From positions 1,612,001-1,676,000 of the forward strand of contig NC_085851.1 in NCBI RefSeq assembly GCF_020906515.1: a stretch of DNA of 64,000 nucleotides, given 5' to 3'. How positions within the stretch are numbered: the first letter of the stretch is position 1; each line of letters starts with the position of its first letter. A model generated the notes under the pieces. That model did no database searches. It saw only the letters and a program-made list of their open reading frames with translations, and had not been told where the DNA came from. Position numbers and translations under genes: made by a program. This document shows positions 45,170 to 57,600 of this stretch, in pieces. The DNA comes from Vanrija pseudolonga. Lineage: Eukaryota; Basidiomycota; Tremellomycetes; Trichosporonales; Trichosporonaceae.

Positions 45170-47021
45170 ATGTCTCCCACTGCCCTCCACGTCAACGGTC
45201 ACCACGACTCGTTTGCCCTGCCTAACGGCGCGGTCGACCAGTCCAAGGTGCACCCTAGCGCGAGGCGCGCCCCTGAGGGCGGCCTCATCCAGGTCGACAG
45301 CGAGACCACGGTCTACGAGAACGGTGGCATCAAGGCTCGGTTTACCGACCGGGGCGCGAACGTTGTTAGTGAGTATAACCGGTAATCGTGACGCGCCGTG
45401 GAGCGGCATCGCCCGCCCCCACGCCGTGGAGCACGAACGTTTGTGGAGCGCCCACTGACGATCACCCAGAAGCCGTGGATGGCAAGTTGAAGGTCACCAA
45501 GACCGAGAGGACTTTCGAGTTCTTCACCAAGACCAACGTCGGCCGCGTCGGGTATGTTCGGGTTACGCGAACAAGGAACGTGCACACTTGCTGACGTGGG
45601 CTTCTCTCAGCCTCCTCCTTGTGGGTATCGGCGGTAACAACGGTACGACTGTCGTCGCCACGAACCTTGCCAACAAGCACGGCATCTCGTGGAACACCAA
45701 GGACGGCGAGCAGCAGCCCAACTACATTGGCTCGCTTGTCCGTGCCTCGACCGTCAGCCTCGGTACCGATGAGGCCGGCAAGCCCGTCCATGTCCCCATC
45801 AGCGACATGCTCCCCATGGTCCACCCCAACGACTTTGTCATTGGCGGTTGGGACATTTCGAGCGTTCCGCTTGACAAGGCCATGGCCCGTGGCAAGGTCC
45901 TCGACTACGACCTCCAGCGCCAGCTCTTCCCGTACATGGAGAACATCAAGCCCCTTCCCTCCATCTACTACCCTGACTTCATCGCCGCCAACCAGGCCGA
46001 CCGTGCCGACAACCTGATCCCCGGCGATGACAAGCAGGCCCACCTCGAGCAGATCCGCAAGGACATTCGCGACTTCAAGGCCAAGAACGAGCTCGACAAC
46101 GTTGTTGTCCTCTGGACTGCCAACACTGAGCGTTACGCCGAGCTCCTCCCTGGCGTCAACGACACTGCCGAAAACCTCCTCAAGTCGATCAAGACTTCGC
46201 ACGAGGAGGTCTCTCCTTCGACCATCTTTGCCGTCGCCTCGATCCTCGAGGGCTCGCCCTTCATCAACGGCTCGCCCCAGAACACCTTTGTCCCCGGCTG
46301 CATTGAGCTTGCCGAGTCGCACAAGGCGTTCATTGGCGGTGACGACTTCAAGTCGGGCCAGACCAAGGTCAAGTCGGTTATTGCCGAGTTCCTCGTCAAC
46401 GCTGGTATCAAGCCCCTCTCGATTGCCTCGTACAACCACCTTGGCAACAACGACGGCAAGAACCTCTCGTCGCAGCGCCAGTTCCGCTCCAAGGAGATCT
46501 CCAAGTCGTCGGTCGTTGACGACATGGTTGCTGCCAACCCCGTTCTCTACAAGACTGCCGCCGAGCTCTCCAAGGAGTCTGGCGAGGCTGTCAAGAAGGG
46601 CGAGCACCCCGACCACATCGTCGTCATCAAGTACGTCCCCGCTGTCGGTGACTCGAAGCGGGCCATCGACGAGTACTACTCGGAGCTCCTCATGGGTGGT
46701 CGCAACGTCATGAACATCTTCAACGAGTGCGAGGACTCGCTCCTTGCCACTCCCCTCATCTTCGACCTTGCGATCCTTGCCGACCTCCTCACCCGTGTCT
46801 CGTACCGTGAGGTCCCCAAGGAGGGCCAGGCCGGCGAGTTCCAGCCTCTCTACAGCGTGCTCTCGCTCCTCAGCTACATGCTCAAGGCTCCTCTCGTCAA
46901 GCCCGGCACCGACGTTGTCAACTCGCTCAACCGCCAGCGCCAGGGCCTCGAGCAGTTCCTCAAGGCCTGTCTCGGCCTCGAGAACCAGGGCGACCTCCTC
47001 CTTGACTCGCGCATCTGGTAA
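45170..47021 (+). CDS. INO1: Inositol-3-phosphate synthase
   Basis: Converts glucose 6-phosphate to myo-inositol 3-phosphate using NAD+, the committing step of inositol synthesis. Three exons: 45170-45368, 45470-45551 and 45611-47021, 563 aa. Clear family motifs: [20 protein letters not shown] (NAD-binding), [58 protein letters not shown] and [12 protein letters not shown]. The N-terminus before [16 protein letters not shown] is about 40 residues longer and less conserved than usual, but lies downstream of a good ATG. Codon bias is strong (mostly C-ending), suggesting high expression. The product feeds phosphatidylinositol synthesis, and so also the substrates of the synaptojanin-like gene in this window. 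Confidence 0.98.
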
Positions 47022-47298
47022 TGGACCGGTTGTGGCTTAATAGCTCGTGCCGTGGCTAGCTTCTCTCCCTAATGGCTGGAAAATACTCTTCGCTCCATCT
47101 TTTAGAATCGTTTCGTATCAAGTGTTTATGGATGGGATAACCACCGCGGTGTGTGCTCGTCGTGTACGATTTCATATGGGATATCAAGATAGGAGGTAGT
47201 GAGACTAAACTTGTTATTGCGAGGCGGTCATGACGATTCTGCCGGCGCTTCTTCTCCCCTTCCATAGCCCCTCTTACAACTCCTCACCCTCTCTTTGC

Positions 47299-48781
47299 CT
47301 ACTTGTAATTGAGCCCCTCGACGACGTACAGTGCAAGTGTAACGCCGACCGAGACGAACGGCGCGAGGCCGTACGAGACGACGACGGTTGTAGCCACAGC
47401 CGTGATGGTCGCCTGGCCCGGGGCGGCCATCTCGACAATCGCAGCGAGGGTGAGCGCGGGCGGGCCGACCGGCGCGATGATCATGACAAAGTCCTAAGCA
47501 ATGTCAGCTTGCCTCAAACAGCGACGAGACGGCACTCACAAAGATCGGGTCGAGCAGCACGGTCGTGTGGTTGCGCACGTACGCGACCATGCTGCTCGAG
47601 ATGAGCGGCATGATGGCGAAGCGGAATGCGAAGAGGTACACGAGGGCGAGGTACTGCGGCCGCGCGTAGCCCTTTGACTGGAGGTGCGCGCCGAGCACGA
47701 ACATCTGGAGGACGGCGTACAGCTGGCCGAGGTTATGGAACGACATTGTGAGGCTGGGCGGGTGTGAGCTGTTGCGTCAAGACTTCAGCTTACGGCGCGA
47801 GCAGCGAGTCATCGGTGAAGAACCACTTGTGGAGGAAGGGCACGACGCCGAAGAACGCGGCCGTCAGCCCGCCCGCGAGCGGCGGGTTCATGATCTCCTT
47901 GACGTTGCGCTTGAGACGCTTCGTCCAGCGCGGCTTGGGCGCGGGCCCTTCGCCGAGCAGCGGGGTCGCCTCGGAGCTGGTCGACGGCTGGGCCTCAGCG
48001 GTGGTAAGAACATCGACGACGGCGTCCTCCTCGTCCTCCTCGTCCTTTGGCGCGTGGTGCTGGTGCGGCGTCTCGTGGTGCGTCCACGCGTGGATCTCCT
48101 CCTTGGCCTTGACGTCCTTGAGCATGTGGGGCCCGAAGCCGAACCTGTGGGCGGACGTCAGTGGGGCCGGCATGCCGACTCACCGTGCGAGGTTGGCGAC
48201 GAGCGAGTAGATGAGCACGTAGACGATGCCGCGGGACAGGGCCTTCTTGGTCGTGTCCCCCTCGACGAGGAGGCCCTCGATCGTGCCCGCCTTCGCTAGG
48301 CAGTTGAGCAGCAGTAGCGGGAGGGACGTCGTCTGCGCCGTCAGCTGGATCAGGTAGGCGCACTTGCGTTGTTGAACACCATGCACGGGACGACCCAGTG
48401 CGGGAGGCGCAGCAGGCGGACTCCGAGCACACCAAAGCCCCACGACACGAGCTGGAAGAAGACGGCGTACGCGATGATCATCCAGTCTGGGGTCAGCTAG
48501 GGCCGGGGGCAGGCGCAACGCACATTCGCGCAAGTTATCCCATGATGCCAAGGGCCCCACTTCAGAGAAGAGCAAACACGGCAGAAAGATGGTCGTGCAC
48601 AGCTTGCCAATGTTGCGCTCGCCCTCGTCGTTGATAAGGCCCTTCTTGCGCGCGATAAAGCCGTACGTGAGGACGAGGACGACGGAGATGGCCGCCTGGG
48701 CGGGTCAGTGAGCCCGAGGAGCAAGTCACCCACCGAGGTGGACGACCACGCCGTCTGGAGGATCGCGTCGAGGTCGGGCAT
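47299..48781 (-). CDS. Auxin efflux carrier (AEC)-family membrane transporter
   Basis: Seven exons: 48781-48734, 48695-48524, 48486-48368, 48332-48184, 48144-47794, 47753-47540 and 47493-47299, 415 aa. The layout is that of the PIN-like/Mem_trans family. About four or five N-terminal helices (VLVLTYGFIARKKGLINDEG, LCTTIFLPCLLFSEVGPLAS, PHWVVPCMVFNNTTSLPLLL) are followed by a central hydrophilic loop with HHETPHQHH and acidic runs. Five more helices end VGVTLALYVVEGLNYK. Both LCTTIFLPCLLFSEVG and FNNTTSLPLLLL are family-typical. Fungal members are ER or plasma membrane carriers with poorly known substrates. The intron between exons 3 and 4 begins with GC (GCAAGT) rather than GT; frame and family alignment both require it. 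Confidence 0.9.
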
Positions 48782-49315
48782 GGCGTGAGGGTGTGGAGTG
48801 GGTGGAGTGAGATGAGATGGAGATAGAGAACGGGTCTTGGCGTGCGGGCGATCGTCGCGACTACCCCTGGTCAGTGCGCTCTATGAGACCCAACGCCGAG
48901 GTCTAGCGTCTATGTCTAGCTAGGTCTAGGTCTAGATGTGCTCGCCGTCGCCGTGATGCGCGATCAAAGATAAAGAACAAGCACCGATGGTGCCATACCC
49001 CGCAATGTGACGTCAAGCGCCGCTTCCAAATCAGTCCGAATCCGCAACCATCTCAATTGGCCACGCCTGAAACGTTTCCTGTCGCACGGCGCACAGAGGC
49101 GTCGACGAGCTCGCGTATTTCCAGCGACAGTACTCGTCGGCAGCGGCCAAGGCGTTGAGGCGTCGGCGGTGGTAGTGCAGCGGCCGCCGGCGTTGGAGAG
49201 TGCCGCGGCGGTTGGGGAGGGTCTGCCTGCACCTCACGCGACAACAACATGTAACCGCCGACCCACTCCGCCACAACCATTATGCCTATGCATGATCCCA
49301 TGTCCACAACACAGC
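48782..49315. other. Intergenic, AEC promoter / FSH hydrolase 3' end
   Basis: About 530 bp between two co-directional minus-strand genes. It contains a GTCTAG cluster 120-155 bp upstream of the AEC start (48901-48935). Nothing else was recognised. Confidence 0.6.
48901..48935. repeat. Cluster of four GTCTAG hexamers
   Basis: GTCTAG begins at 48901, 48914, 48924 and 48930, the last two abutting. It lies in the AEC gene promoter; possible regulatory role is inference. Confidence 0.6.
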
Positions 49316-50428
49316 CTACGGCCGTGCCAGCTCGGCAGGCGCCGGCGTGGAAGACCGCGGCGTGCCAGACCCCGTGGCGGGGGTGTTGGCGCCGGACGGC
49401 CCGAACGAGTTGACGGGAGGTACGTCGTTCTGGTCCTCGCCGTTGGCGACGGCGGTGATGTACGCGCTGGGGGTGAGCTGGGAACTACCGAAAACATCAA
49501 CTCACTTGAAGAAGTGGCGCCATGACGCTTTGGAGGGAGTGAAGTGGCCTGTAGCGTGAGTATGGCGGGCCGGATCTAAGCTGCTCACCTCCGTCGTGCT
49601 GCTCCACACGCGAGTTGAGCGAGCCGTCGATGAGCGACTGGCTCCGCTCGGCAGACACCACGACGTCGTTCTTTCCCAGGACGTGCAGAACGGGGAGAGT
49701 AGCCGGGAGGGGGAAGTAGTTGTCGAACGAGGGCTCAACGGCTGCTGGGAGGAAGCCGCCAACAGCGATCAGGACTGGGGCGTGAGCTCGGGCAGGTGGA
49801 GGCCGACATAAGTACACCTACACTTGAGCTTTGGCAGTGCTGGGGACGGCGTCCAGTCTGGGTGGAGACCGGGCTTCTCCAGCTGCGTGGGTCAGCTCCC
49901 TGCTCCACGCCCGCCACCCACCAAAGCCGCGACAACAGCAGCCATGCACGCGCCCTGCGAGAAGCCCATGATGCCGTCGAACGGGCCGTTGGAGACCATG
50001 AAGTCGTGGATGTACTTTATGCTCTCGTTATACCCTGCGGTGTGAGTTATGACGTTGGCAAGCGGAGCACAACTCACCCCGGAAGACCTTCTTGTCCGCC
50101 GTGTCACCGGACGATAGCCACCAAGCGCGCGGCGTCGTCTCGGGCGTCTGCGACTCCTCCTCGGTAGTGGCGTTGGAGGCGAACTGGTCCAGCGAGCCCG
50201 CGTTCCACGGCATGTCGGCCTTCTGCACGACAATAGGCGGCTCGAGGAAGACAAACTCGGCGTTCTTGGCCGTCTTGCGCACGGCACCGAGCTGGGTGTG
50301 TCAGTCAAGGCGGAGGGCTGATGAGGTAAGGCCGATCTGCAGCCCGCACCCTCGCCACACACCTGCTTCGAGTAGATGGTCGCGTTCTGCGTGAAGCCAC
50401 AGAGGGCGAGGATCCGTGTTGGCGCCAT
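49316..50428 (-). CDS. Serine hydrolase, FSH1 family
   Basis: Seven exons: 50428-50363, 50291-50078, 50034-49922, 49882-49822, 49774-49589, 49548-49506 and 49466-49316, 277 aa. Alpha/beta-hydrolase core with the family start ILALCGFTQNATIYSKQLG, the nucleophile elbow GIMGFSQGACMAA, the acid LHVLGKNDVVVSAERS and the base HDGGHFTPSKASWR. The catalytic triad (Ser, Asp, His) is therefore complete, with the His arriving only after the fifth splice. Yeast Fsh1-3 and human OVCA2 are relatives; they hydrolyse short acyl esters, and some fungal relatives cleave polyketide products. The final 45 residues (PPVNSFGPSGANTPATGSG onward) are Pro/Ser/Thr-rich and not part of the fold. Its start codon is 243 bp from the helicase start on the other strand. 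Confidence 0.92.
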
Positions 50429-50671
50429 TGTTGCTACTTGTGCTTATGTGAGATGGAGAATGGGGAGAGAAAAGTTGTCGATGTCCGTACCCCAACGGCT
50501 TGAGATTAGAGAAGCGTCGCGTGTTTTGATTTCTTCCGGGAATTCGCCGCCCGTCCGCCGCCGGCGTCATCCGTCAACAATGGGTCCAGTCAACTGATTG
50601 AGATTGTCCAACTTGGCTCGTTTGCCGAGATTACAAGGTCCGCTCTTTACTCTCATCACTCGACCCACACA
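50429..50671. promoter_or_regulatory. Shared divergent promoter region, FSH hydrolase / SRS2-like helicase
   Basis: The two start codons point away from each other with only 243 bp between them, so the promoters must share or adjoin here. No individual element assigned. Confidence 0.45.
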
Positions 50672-53600
50672 ATGTCAGGCCCGTCGACGCCGGGCACAAG
50701 CCGGCAGCCCGACGCCGACATAGCAAAGTACCCGTACCTCGCGAGCCTCAACCCCGCCCAACTCAAAGGTGAGCACGAGGCCGTCACCAGCGCTGACTCC
50801 CAGCTGTCACCGCACCCCCCGACGTCCCCCTCCAGATCCTCGCTGGTCCAGGATCAGGCAAGACCCGTGTCCTCACTTCCCGCGTAGCACACCTCGTCAA
50901 GTGCCATGGGTACCAGCCGCACCAGATCACCGCGGTGACATTCACAAACAAGGCGGCGGCCGAGATGCGCAAGCGGCTGCAGGCGCTCCTCGGGGAGAAG
51001 GACGCAGCGAGTCTGGTGCTGGGTGAGTAGACTTGCCAAGCTAGTACTAACCGGTAGGCACGTTCCACGCCACCTGCGCTCGCTACCTCCGAAGACATGG
51101 GAAGCGTATCGGCCTGGACAACAACTTTGCCATCGCCGACGCCGACGACTGGTGAGAGAGTGCACACACGAGGGGCGCTGACAACGTCAGCAAGAAGATT
51201 ATGGCCCGGCTACTGAAGGAACGTGTGCCCGAGCTCGCCAAGATGCACATCAACCTCAAGGAAGGCGTCGTGCTCAACGAGATCTCCAAGGCCAAGGTCA
51301 AGGAGGAGACGCCTGGCATGATGGCCGTGCGAGCTAGGCGGGAGGCAGAGAAGAACGCAGGGTCAGACTCGATCGGCCTCAAGGACCTGGCTAAGGCTTC
51401 GACTACGCTCGAGGTCATCGCCGAGCTGTATGAGGAGTACGAGACGAGCCTCCGAGCTGCCAACGCACTCGACTTTGACGACCTGCTCGTGTTTGGACTC
51501 CGTCTTTTCCGGGAGGAGAGCTGGATCCTGGAGCCATGCCTCCATATCCTGGTGGACGAGTTCCAGGTGGGTCTACAGTTGTTGGCGCGCTAACCCGCAC
51601 AGGACACAAATACGACGCAGTACGAGCTCATGAAGTGCTTCGCATACGCGAATGGCGGCGTCAGTGTTGTCGGCGACCCAGACCAGTCGATCTACGGCTG
51701 GAGGTCGGCCGGTGAGTCCGACGACGGGGACCTTGCTGAGAGCCAGAAATCGAGAACCTCAATAGGATGCGGAAGGACTTTGATGGCGTAGAAGCCATCA
51801 ACCTCGAGGAGAACTATCGTTCGACAGGCGCCATCCTCGACGCCTCGCATTCGATCGTGTCGCAGGGTAGGTTCATACAGTGACTCCATCTAACCTACGC
51901 AGACCCAAATCGTATCCCCAAAGACTTGTACACCTCCCATCCCAAGAGCACGCCAGTCACCCTCAAGCAGTTCGCGACACCGGTGATCGAGGCCAGTTAC
52001 ATCTCCACCGAGATCAAGCGCCTTGTCGCGTACTCTGGCGGCATGCTGAAGTACGACGACTTTGCGATTCTGCGTGAGTGGCTGAACGTTGGCTGAGCTG
52101 ACGGCATAGTACGCTACAACGCACTGTCTCGTGTCATTGAGTCCTCGCTCCAGAAGGACGCAGTCCCAAGTCGTGTCATTGGCGGCCACAAATTCTTCGA
52201 GCGCATGGAGATCAAGGATTTGCTGGCATATCTCCAGCTCGCAGACAACCCCAACTTCACTGTGAGCTAAAGAGCAGTTCCTCACAGCTGACAATCAGCC
52301 CGCCTTCCTACGAGTGGTCAACGTTCCCCGCCGCGCCATTGGTGACAAGGTTCGTGTCTGTTGTGGTTAGCCTCAGCTGACAAGAGCAGTCCGTTGCAGA
52401 TCTCGTGGACGCTGCAAAACGTGACAAGGTCTCGCCAATGGAGCTCGCTGAGCGAATCATCGACGGTGACAAGCTCCCGGCTGGAATCAAGCCCGCCGTC
52501 AAGAAGAATCTTGCCACATTTGTTGGCATTGTTCGTAAGCTCCGGCGAGCAGCGTCGCAGGTAGGCAGTTTACCAGTTGATGGGTAACCTAACTGTCCCA
52601 GGGTACCGCCGTCGACGATCTTATCCGCCTGGTGCTGGAGAAGACACGATACGAGGACTATCTCCGAACATCTCACCAAGACTTCGATCAGCGCTGGGAG
52701 AACGTCGTGGAACTGGTGAGCGCCCCTCGGTTGGCAATGCTGACCGGGAAGATCAACTACAGCGTCACCGTTGCACAGGAGCGAGAACGACAGCAGGCTT
52801 TGAACCCCGACGGCACTGACAACGACTTCACCCCCGCAAGTGCCGTTGTCGATGCACTTCCTGTCCGCAAGCCCAAACTCGCCGTCCATCCCATGTTCCG
52901 CCACAACCCGGCAGAGTCACTGCGCAGCCGCTCTGGGTCGGAAGATTCTAAAAGGGGCCAAAAGGCTAGAGTCAAAGTGGAAGACGACGTAGTGGAGATT
53001 CTCTCCAGTGACGACGAGTTTGAGGAGGTGGACATTGATGCGGAGGCCGGTGCACAGCTCGGTGCGGGCTCTGAAGGCGACAGGTGAGGAAACCCATTTC
53101 TGGCGGCACTGACGCTAGCTCCAACCCCCTCCGCTTCTTCCTCCAATCGTCCATGCTCTCCACGGACACAGGCTCTGATGGTGACAATGTGGACACGCCC
53201 AAGGTGACAATCTCCACCGTCCATGCGGCCAAGGGTCTCGAATGGCCTGTTGTGTTCATTCCAGCCGGTGCGTCGAATGTGCTCTGGCATGACTAACACG
53301 ACCAGTGGAGGACGGCACTTTCCCGTCCTATCGCTGCGTCGAAGAGCACGAGATTGCCGAAGAACGACGCTTGCTCTACGTGGCCATGACGCGAGCGCAG
53401 CTGGTTCTGGTGAGTAGCTGGTGTTTCTGCAATTGCTGACTTTAGTCCATGAGTCACACGATGTCACGAATGACAGGTGGCGAAGAGATGGACCGTAACA
53501 TCAGCGACTTTGTGGCCCGTTCTTTGCGGAAGAACCCTGTGAGTTTCCCCTGCCCTGCCTTGTGCTGACCCTAGACCATGTTCTCCTCCAACCTTCCAGA

Positions 53601-54318
53601 AGTCAACACTCAAGTTCGGCAGCAAATGGCGGCGATGCTCGGCCGTGACGCTCCGGACGAAACGTCGACTCATGAGCTGATCATGAAGCATGTCCGTGCT
53701 GCGCCGCCCTTGAGTACGTGGGACACGCCAGAGCTGCGTGGCCGGGGCAACAGGTTTGCCCGTCGTGAGGGCCCAAGTGGTGCAGCACGGGCCTCGGACT
53801 ACTGGAAGTCAGAGCACGATGACTACGCCATGCCTGGCCAAACCGGCTACTCGTCCAAGAACTATGGCCCATCGGATTCTCGCCCGGGCTTCATGTACCT
53901 CTCGAGCGCACGATCCCTCGGCCCCCAAGCGCCGGGCACGCAAAAGCCACCACCTCAGAAGATCCAGTCGTCGAACCGTGACTTACCCGGCGCCCTTCCA
54001 TTCACCTTCATGACCGAGACGGCGCGCCCTGCAGCGAGCCTGACCAGCTTCACGTCAGGCAGTTCGTCGTCCTTGGCGGCGATGAAGTCGCTCGGTCTCC
54101 CCAGCAACCCTACCCCCGCTACCTCCGCGTCCCGTCCTCAGCCCACCGTCTCTTCGTTCCAGTCGGCGTCTTCTGCCTCTTTGAGCGCCTTGAAGACCTT
54201 GGGAGTTCCAGAACTTCCAAACGTCGCAGATTCCAGCAAGGTACCGCTCGCACGGGGAGTTAAGAGGCTGGGCATGGGACGGCCTGCACCATGGGGTTCC
54301 AAGAAACCAAAGCCGTAG
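50672..54318 (+). CDS. SRS2: Srs2/UvrD-type (SF1A) DNA helicase
   Basis: Sixteen exons (starts 50672, 50805, 51058, 51191, 51603, 51747, 51903, 52110, 52299, 52390, 52602, 52752, 53119, 53306, 53446, 53575; last ends 54318), 1034 aa, frame unbroken. All UvrD helicase motifs occur in order: Walker [20 protein letters not shown], Ia [92 protein letters not shown] and [19 protein letters not shown]. Insert sequence before motif V contains [15 protein letters not shown], which looks like a SUMO-interaction or acidic patch. The C-terminus is Ser/Pro-rich and basic ([18 protein letters not shown]). A 3'-5' translocase that strips Rad51 and unwinds repair intermediates fits the family. The SRS2 label is by architecture; a closer bacterial-UvrD-like fungal paralogue cannot be excluded. 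Confidence 0.92.
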
Positions 54319-54696
54319 AGCATACTTATTGTTGTTGTATTGCATGGCCATCTGTAGGCCACCTACCATCTACCACATGTACTGCTACCTGCACCATCCA
54401 CACCAGATGCAATGTTTATCATGTTTACATGTTTGTCGCTGCACACGCCCGAGCCGTGTTGTTGTTGTGATTGTCGCACGCACAGACCCGCCCCGCCGCC
54501 GTCACTCGACGCCACGACATGACGAAGCGTGCCCCCCCGCGACTGATTTCGGCAAACACCACGCACGACACGGGCCCTTGATCACTCAACACGCTCTCTA
54601 CAACAACAACATTGCACCCCCAACTCGTGGTGTTTACTTATCTTCCTCTTCTTGCTCCCCCTTCTTCTTCTTCCACCCACACATGTCTGCTTAACC
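54319..54696. other. Intergenic, helicase / coiled-coil gene
   Basis: About 380 bp, with a CTT-rich pyrimidine tract (about 54635-54675) just before the downstream start codon, as expected of a fungal promoter or 5' UTR. No gene seen. Confidence 0.55.
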
Positions 54697-57600
54697 ATGC
54701 CTCCGCCGACCAATCCCCCAAACTCTCCATACCACCACAAGAAGGTCCCCAGACGCTCAATGGACATCATCCATCGGCTGAACCCCTTCGCTCCCCGTCC
54801 GTCGGGTCGGGCCTTCCCCCCCGACGACGACGAGAGCACGTTCACCGCGACTGTGCCTACGCCGCTCCCCCCTCTCCCAGCGTCTCCGGCCACCACGCGC
54901 GTCGACCGCCCGTCCACTGGTCCCGGAAGCGTCGACAACGAGCACCTCCCCTCCAACGAAGCTGGGCCGCTCACCGAGGCCCAGCTCGAAGTGCTCCGTT
55001 ACCGCACGTCCACGTCCACCTCGTCGCCACGCCGCGTTCAGTCCACCACCACCACTGAGCGCCCGGGTTCCCAGTCGTCCTTCCTCCGCTCGCTCACCCA
55101 CCACCCGTCCTTCTCGGCCCTCAAGGCCCGCTCCCGTCGTCGCAAGGCCCAGGCCGGTCGGCCTCCCATGCCAGGCGAGAGCAAAAGCGCCAACACGACG
55201 CCGGCCAAGACTTCACCCAAGGCAGCCAAGAAGGAGCTACGCCAGCTCAAGACGAGCAAGAGCGCGCCCAAGCTTCGTGCCCAGGCGAGGCTCCAAGAGG
55301 AGGATGTTCCCCTTCCTCCCATCTCCGACTCGATGAGGGCTGCGTTATACTCTCGCCCCAACTCGCAGTTCAACGGTGTCGTTGGCGCTGCCCAAGCTGC
55401 CCAAGCCGAGGCTGAGCCACGCGCGGCGACACCAGGCCCCTTCAGCTCCATCCGCGGGGACCCCCCTGTTCTTGACGGCGGGATGGGCGCATATCTCCCG
55501 ACTGAGGAGGTTGCTCGCGAGACCGTGTCTTCCCCACTTCCGCGCCACCTCATTCCCAATGCACCGCCTGCAACACCTCTCGCACCCACTGTTACTGCGC
55601 GTGGCAAGCAGCGCCAGCGCCGCATGATGTCGTCGCCTCCGCGTCTTGGCACGCAAGAATCACCACTTGGTGTCAGCACAGACACGCCCGTGTCGAGTGT
55701 TTACACTGCGATTGTTGACGCCGATCCTTCGTCGACGCCCACGCCGAATGCTGCTTCTCGCCGCCACCGCCACTTGGAGGACGCGAATGGTTTTCAATTT
55801 CCATCGCCACCGTCGGACCAACTTCATTCCGCACCCCGTGCCTCAACACCCTCTCGTGTTTACACTTCTGAATCTTCGGCACCAGCTTTGTCCTTTCCGC
55901 CTCTTCCACAGCCATATTCAACAACGACAACGCAGCACCCACATCCCATCCCCCTGCCTGAACCCCCCAGCCCTGCGTGCACGTTTGATGCACTCGAAGA
56001 GTTCCTAAACAACTCGCAATCCACCAGCCCGGGCCAGGGCTGGAACGAATCAACACCCCTCAAGCGGCCTGTGCGCAAAGAATGTAGGTGTCAACAAACA
56101 TCAGCCTCCAACTCACCATCCCCAGTCTCACGCTCTACATACCCCGACATGGACGGGGACAGCGAGTCGGCCCTCGACATGTCCTTGCTCGGCGCCCCGT
56201 CTGGCTCCCGCCATCACGGATCAACATCGCCGAGTAACACCACAGGCCGGTCGTCTCCCTTTGTGCATCCCGACGCCAGGAGACGTCTGTCGCTCGACGC
56301 ATTCGGCCCACCACCATACGCCAGTGGCCTGTCGCTTCAGGTGGAGCAGCTTGAGGATCTGAGCGTCGAGAGGAGCCGGCAGTTTGAGGACGACGACGAT
56401 GATGACTTCCAGCAAGTCAACAACTCGGCCGCCGCCGACAGGTTCCGCGCTACAAGCCTGTCTACCATCAAAGAGTGCTCGTCACGCTCAACGTCGTACC
56501 GTCTTTCGTCGGCTATCGGCAGCATTGACTCGCACTCGCCCGAACCAGCGGTCACGAGCCCCTTTCTATCGGCGTCGCGCAATAGTCAAGGCCTCTCTCG
56601 CCATCTGCGCAACCTCTCCGCTCCTGCGGCGCCTCCACCATTCTTAGTAACGCGCGCTCTTCTCGAGGCACAGTCCGAGCATACTGGTGCGCTCAAGGGA
56701 GAGCTTGTTGCGGCCCACACTGTCATCGAGGTGCTCAAAAGCGAGATTGTCGACCTCAAGGTGCAACTCCAGGAGGCATTGGAGCTCAAGGATGACGCCA
56801 TCTTGGACAAGGACAATGAGATCGGTCGTCTCAAGTCGGACAACGAGGACTTGGAGAAATGTAAGTGGAGTGCAAGGTGGCAGTGCTGATAGGTGTTAGC
56901 CTTGAACCAGATCCGCGTGGTCATGGCGACGAACGAAGAGGACGTCGGCCTACTCAAGAGCCAAAACAACCTCCTCGAGAAGCGCTTCCGCAACCTGAGC
57001 ACCGAGATGGAGGCCATTCTCGCTGCCCGTCAGGCCGACACCAAGGCGTTAATGGAGTCCGAGGCGATTCGCTCAAAGTTAGCAGCGACCGTCGCGTCCC
57101 TCCAGAAGGAGGTTGTGGGCGAGAGGAAGAGGAGCAACAGCCTCGAGGCGTCGGCGTCAAGCCTGCGCTCGTCGATCAATTCGCAGGAGAGTGACCACAA
57201 CAGCGCCATTACCGAGTGTGACAGCAAGATTGTTGAGCTATCGCTCGCTGCGAGCGCCAAGGACGCCGAGATCTCGCATCTCGAGGAGCAACTGTATGCT
57301 GCTAGCCTTGCCGGCTCGGTGAAGCACAGCAACGCCGAGGTGGACAACCTTATCAAGCAGTACGAGGAGCTCCAAGCCGAGTTTATCGAGAAGGAGGCTG
57401 CGTCGCAGTCGTCACGCGAGGAACTTGCCCAGCTCAGGGAGCAGCGCCAGGCGTGGGATGATGACCGTCGGGCGTTGGAGGAGGAGCGTGACGAGGTGAG
57501 TTACATACTGTTGCTGTTGTCTAACCTGCACAGCTTGTCGAGCGCGTCTGGCGCCTGGAAGAGGACGAGGCTGGTTGGCCCGACCTCAAGGCCGAAAACG

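Noticed and set aside
40709-47021. Secondary-metabolite or catabolic gene cluster formed by ADH, MBL, INO1
   Set aside because: Genes differ in strand, have large gaps and belong to unrelated pathways; no backbone synthase or dedicated regulator is nearby.
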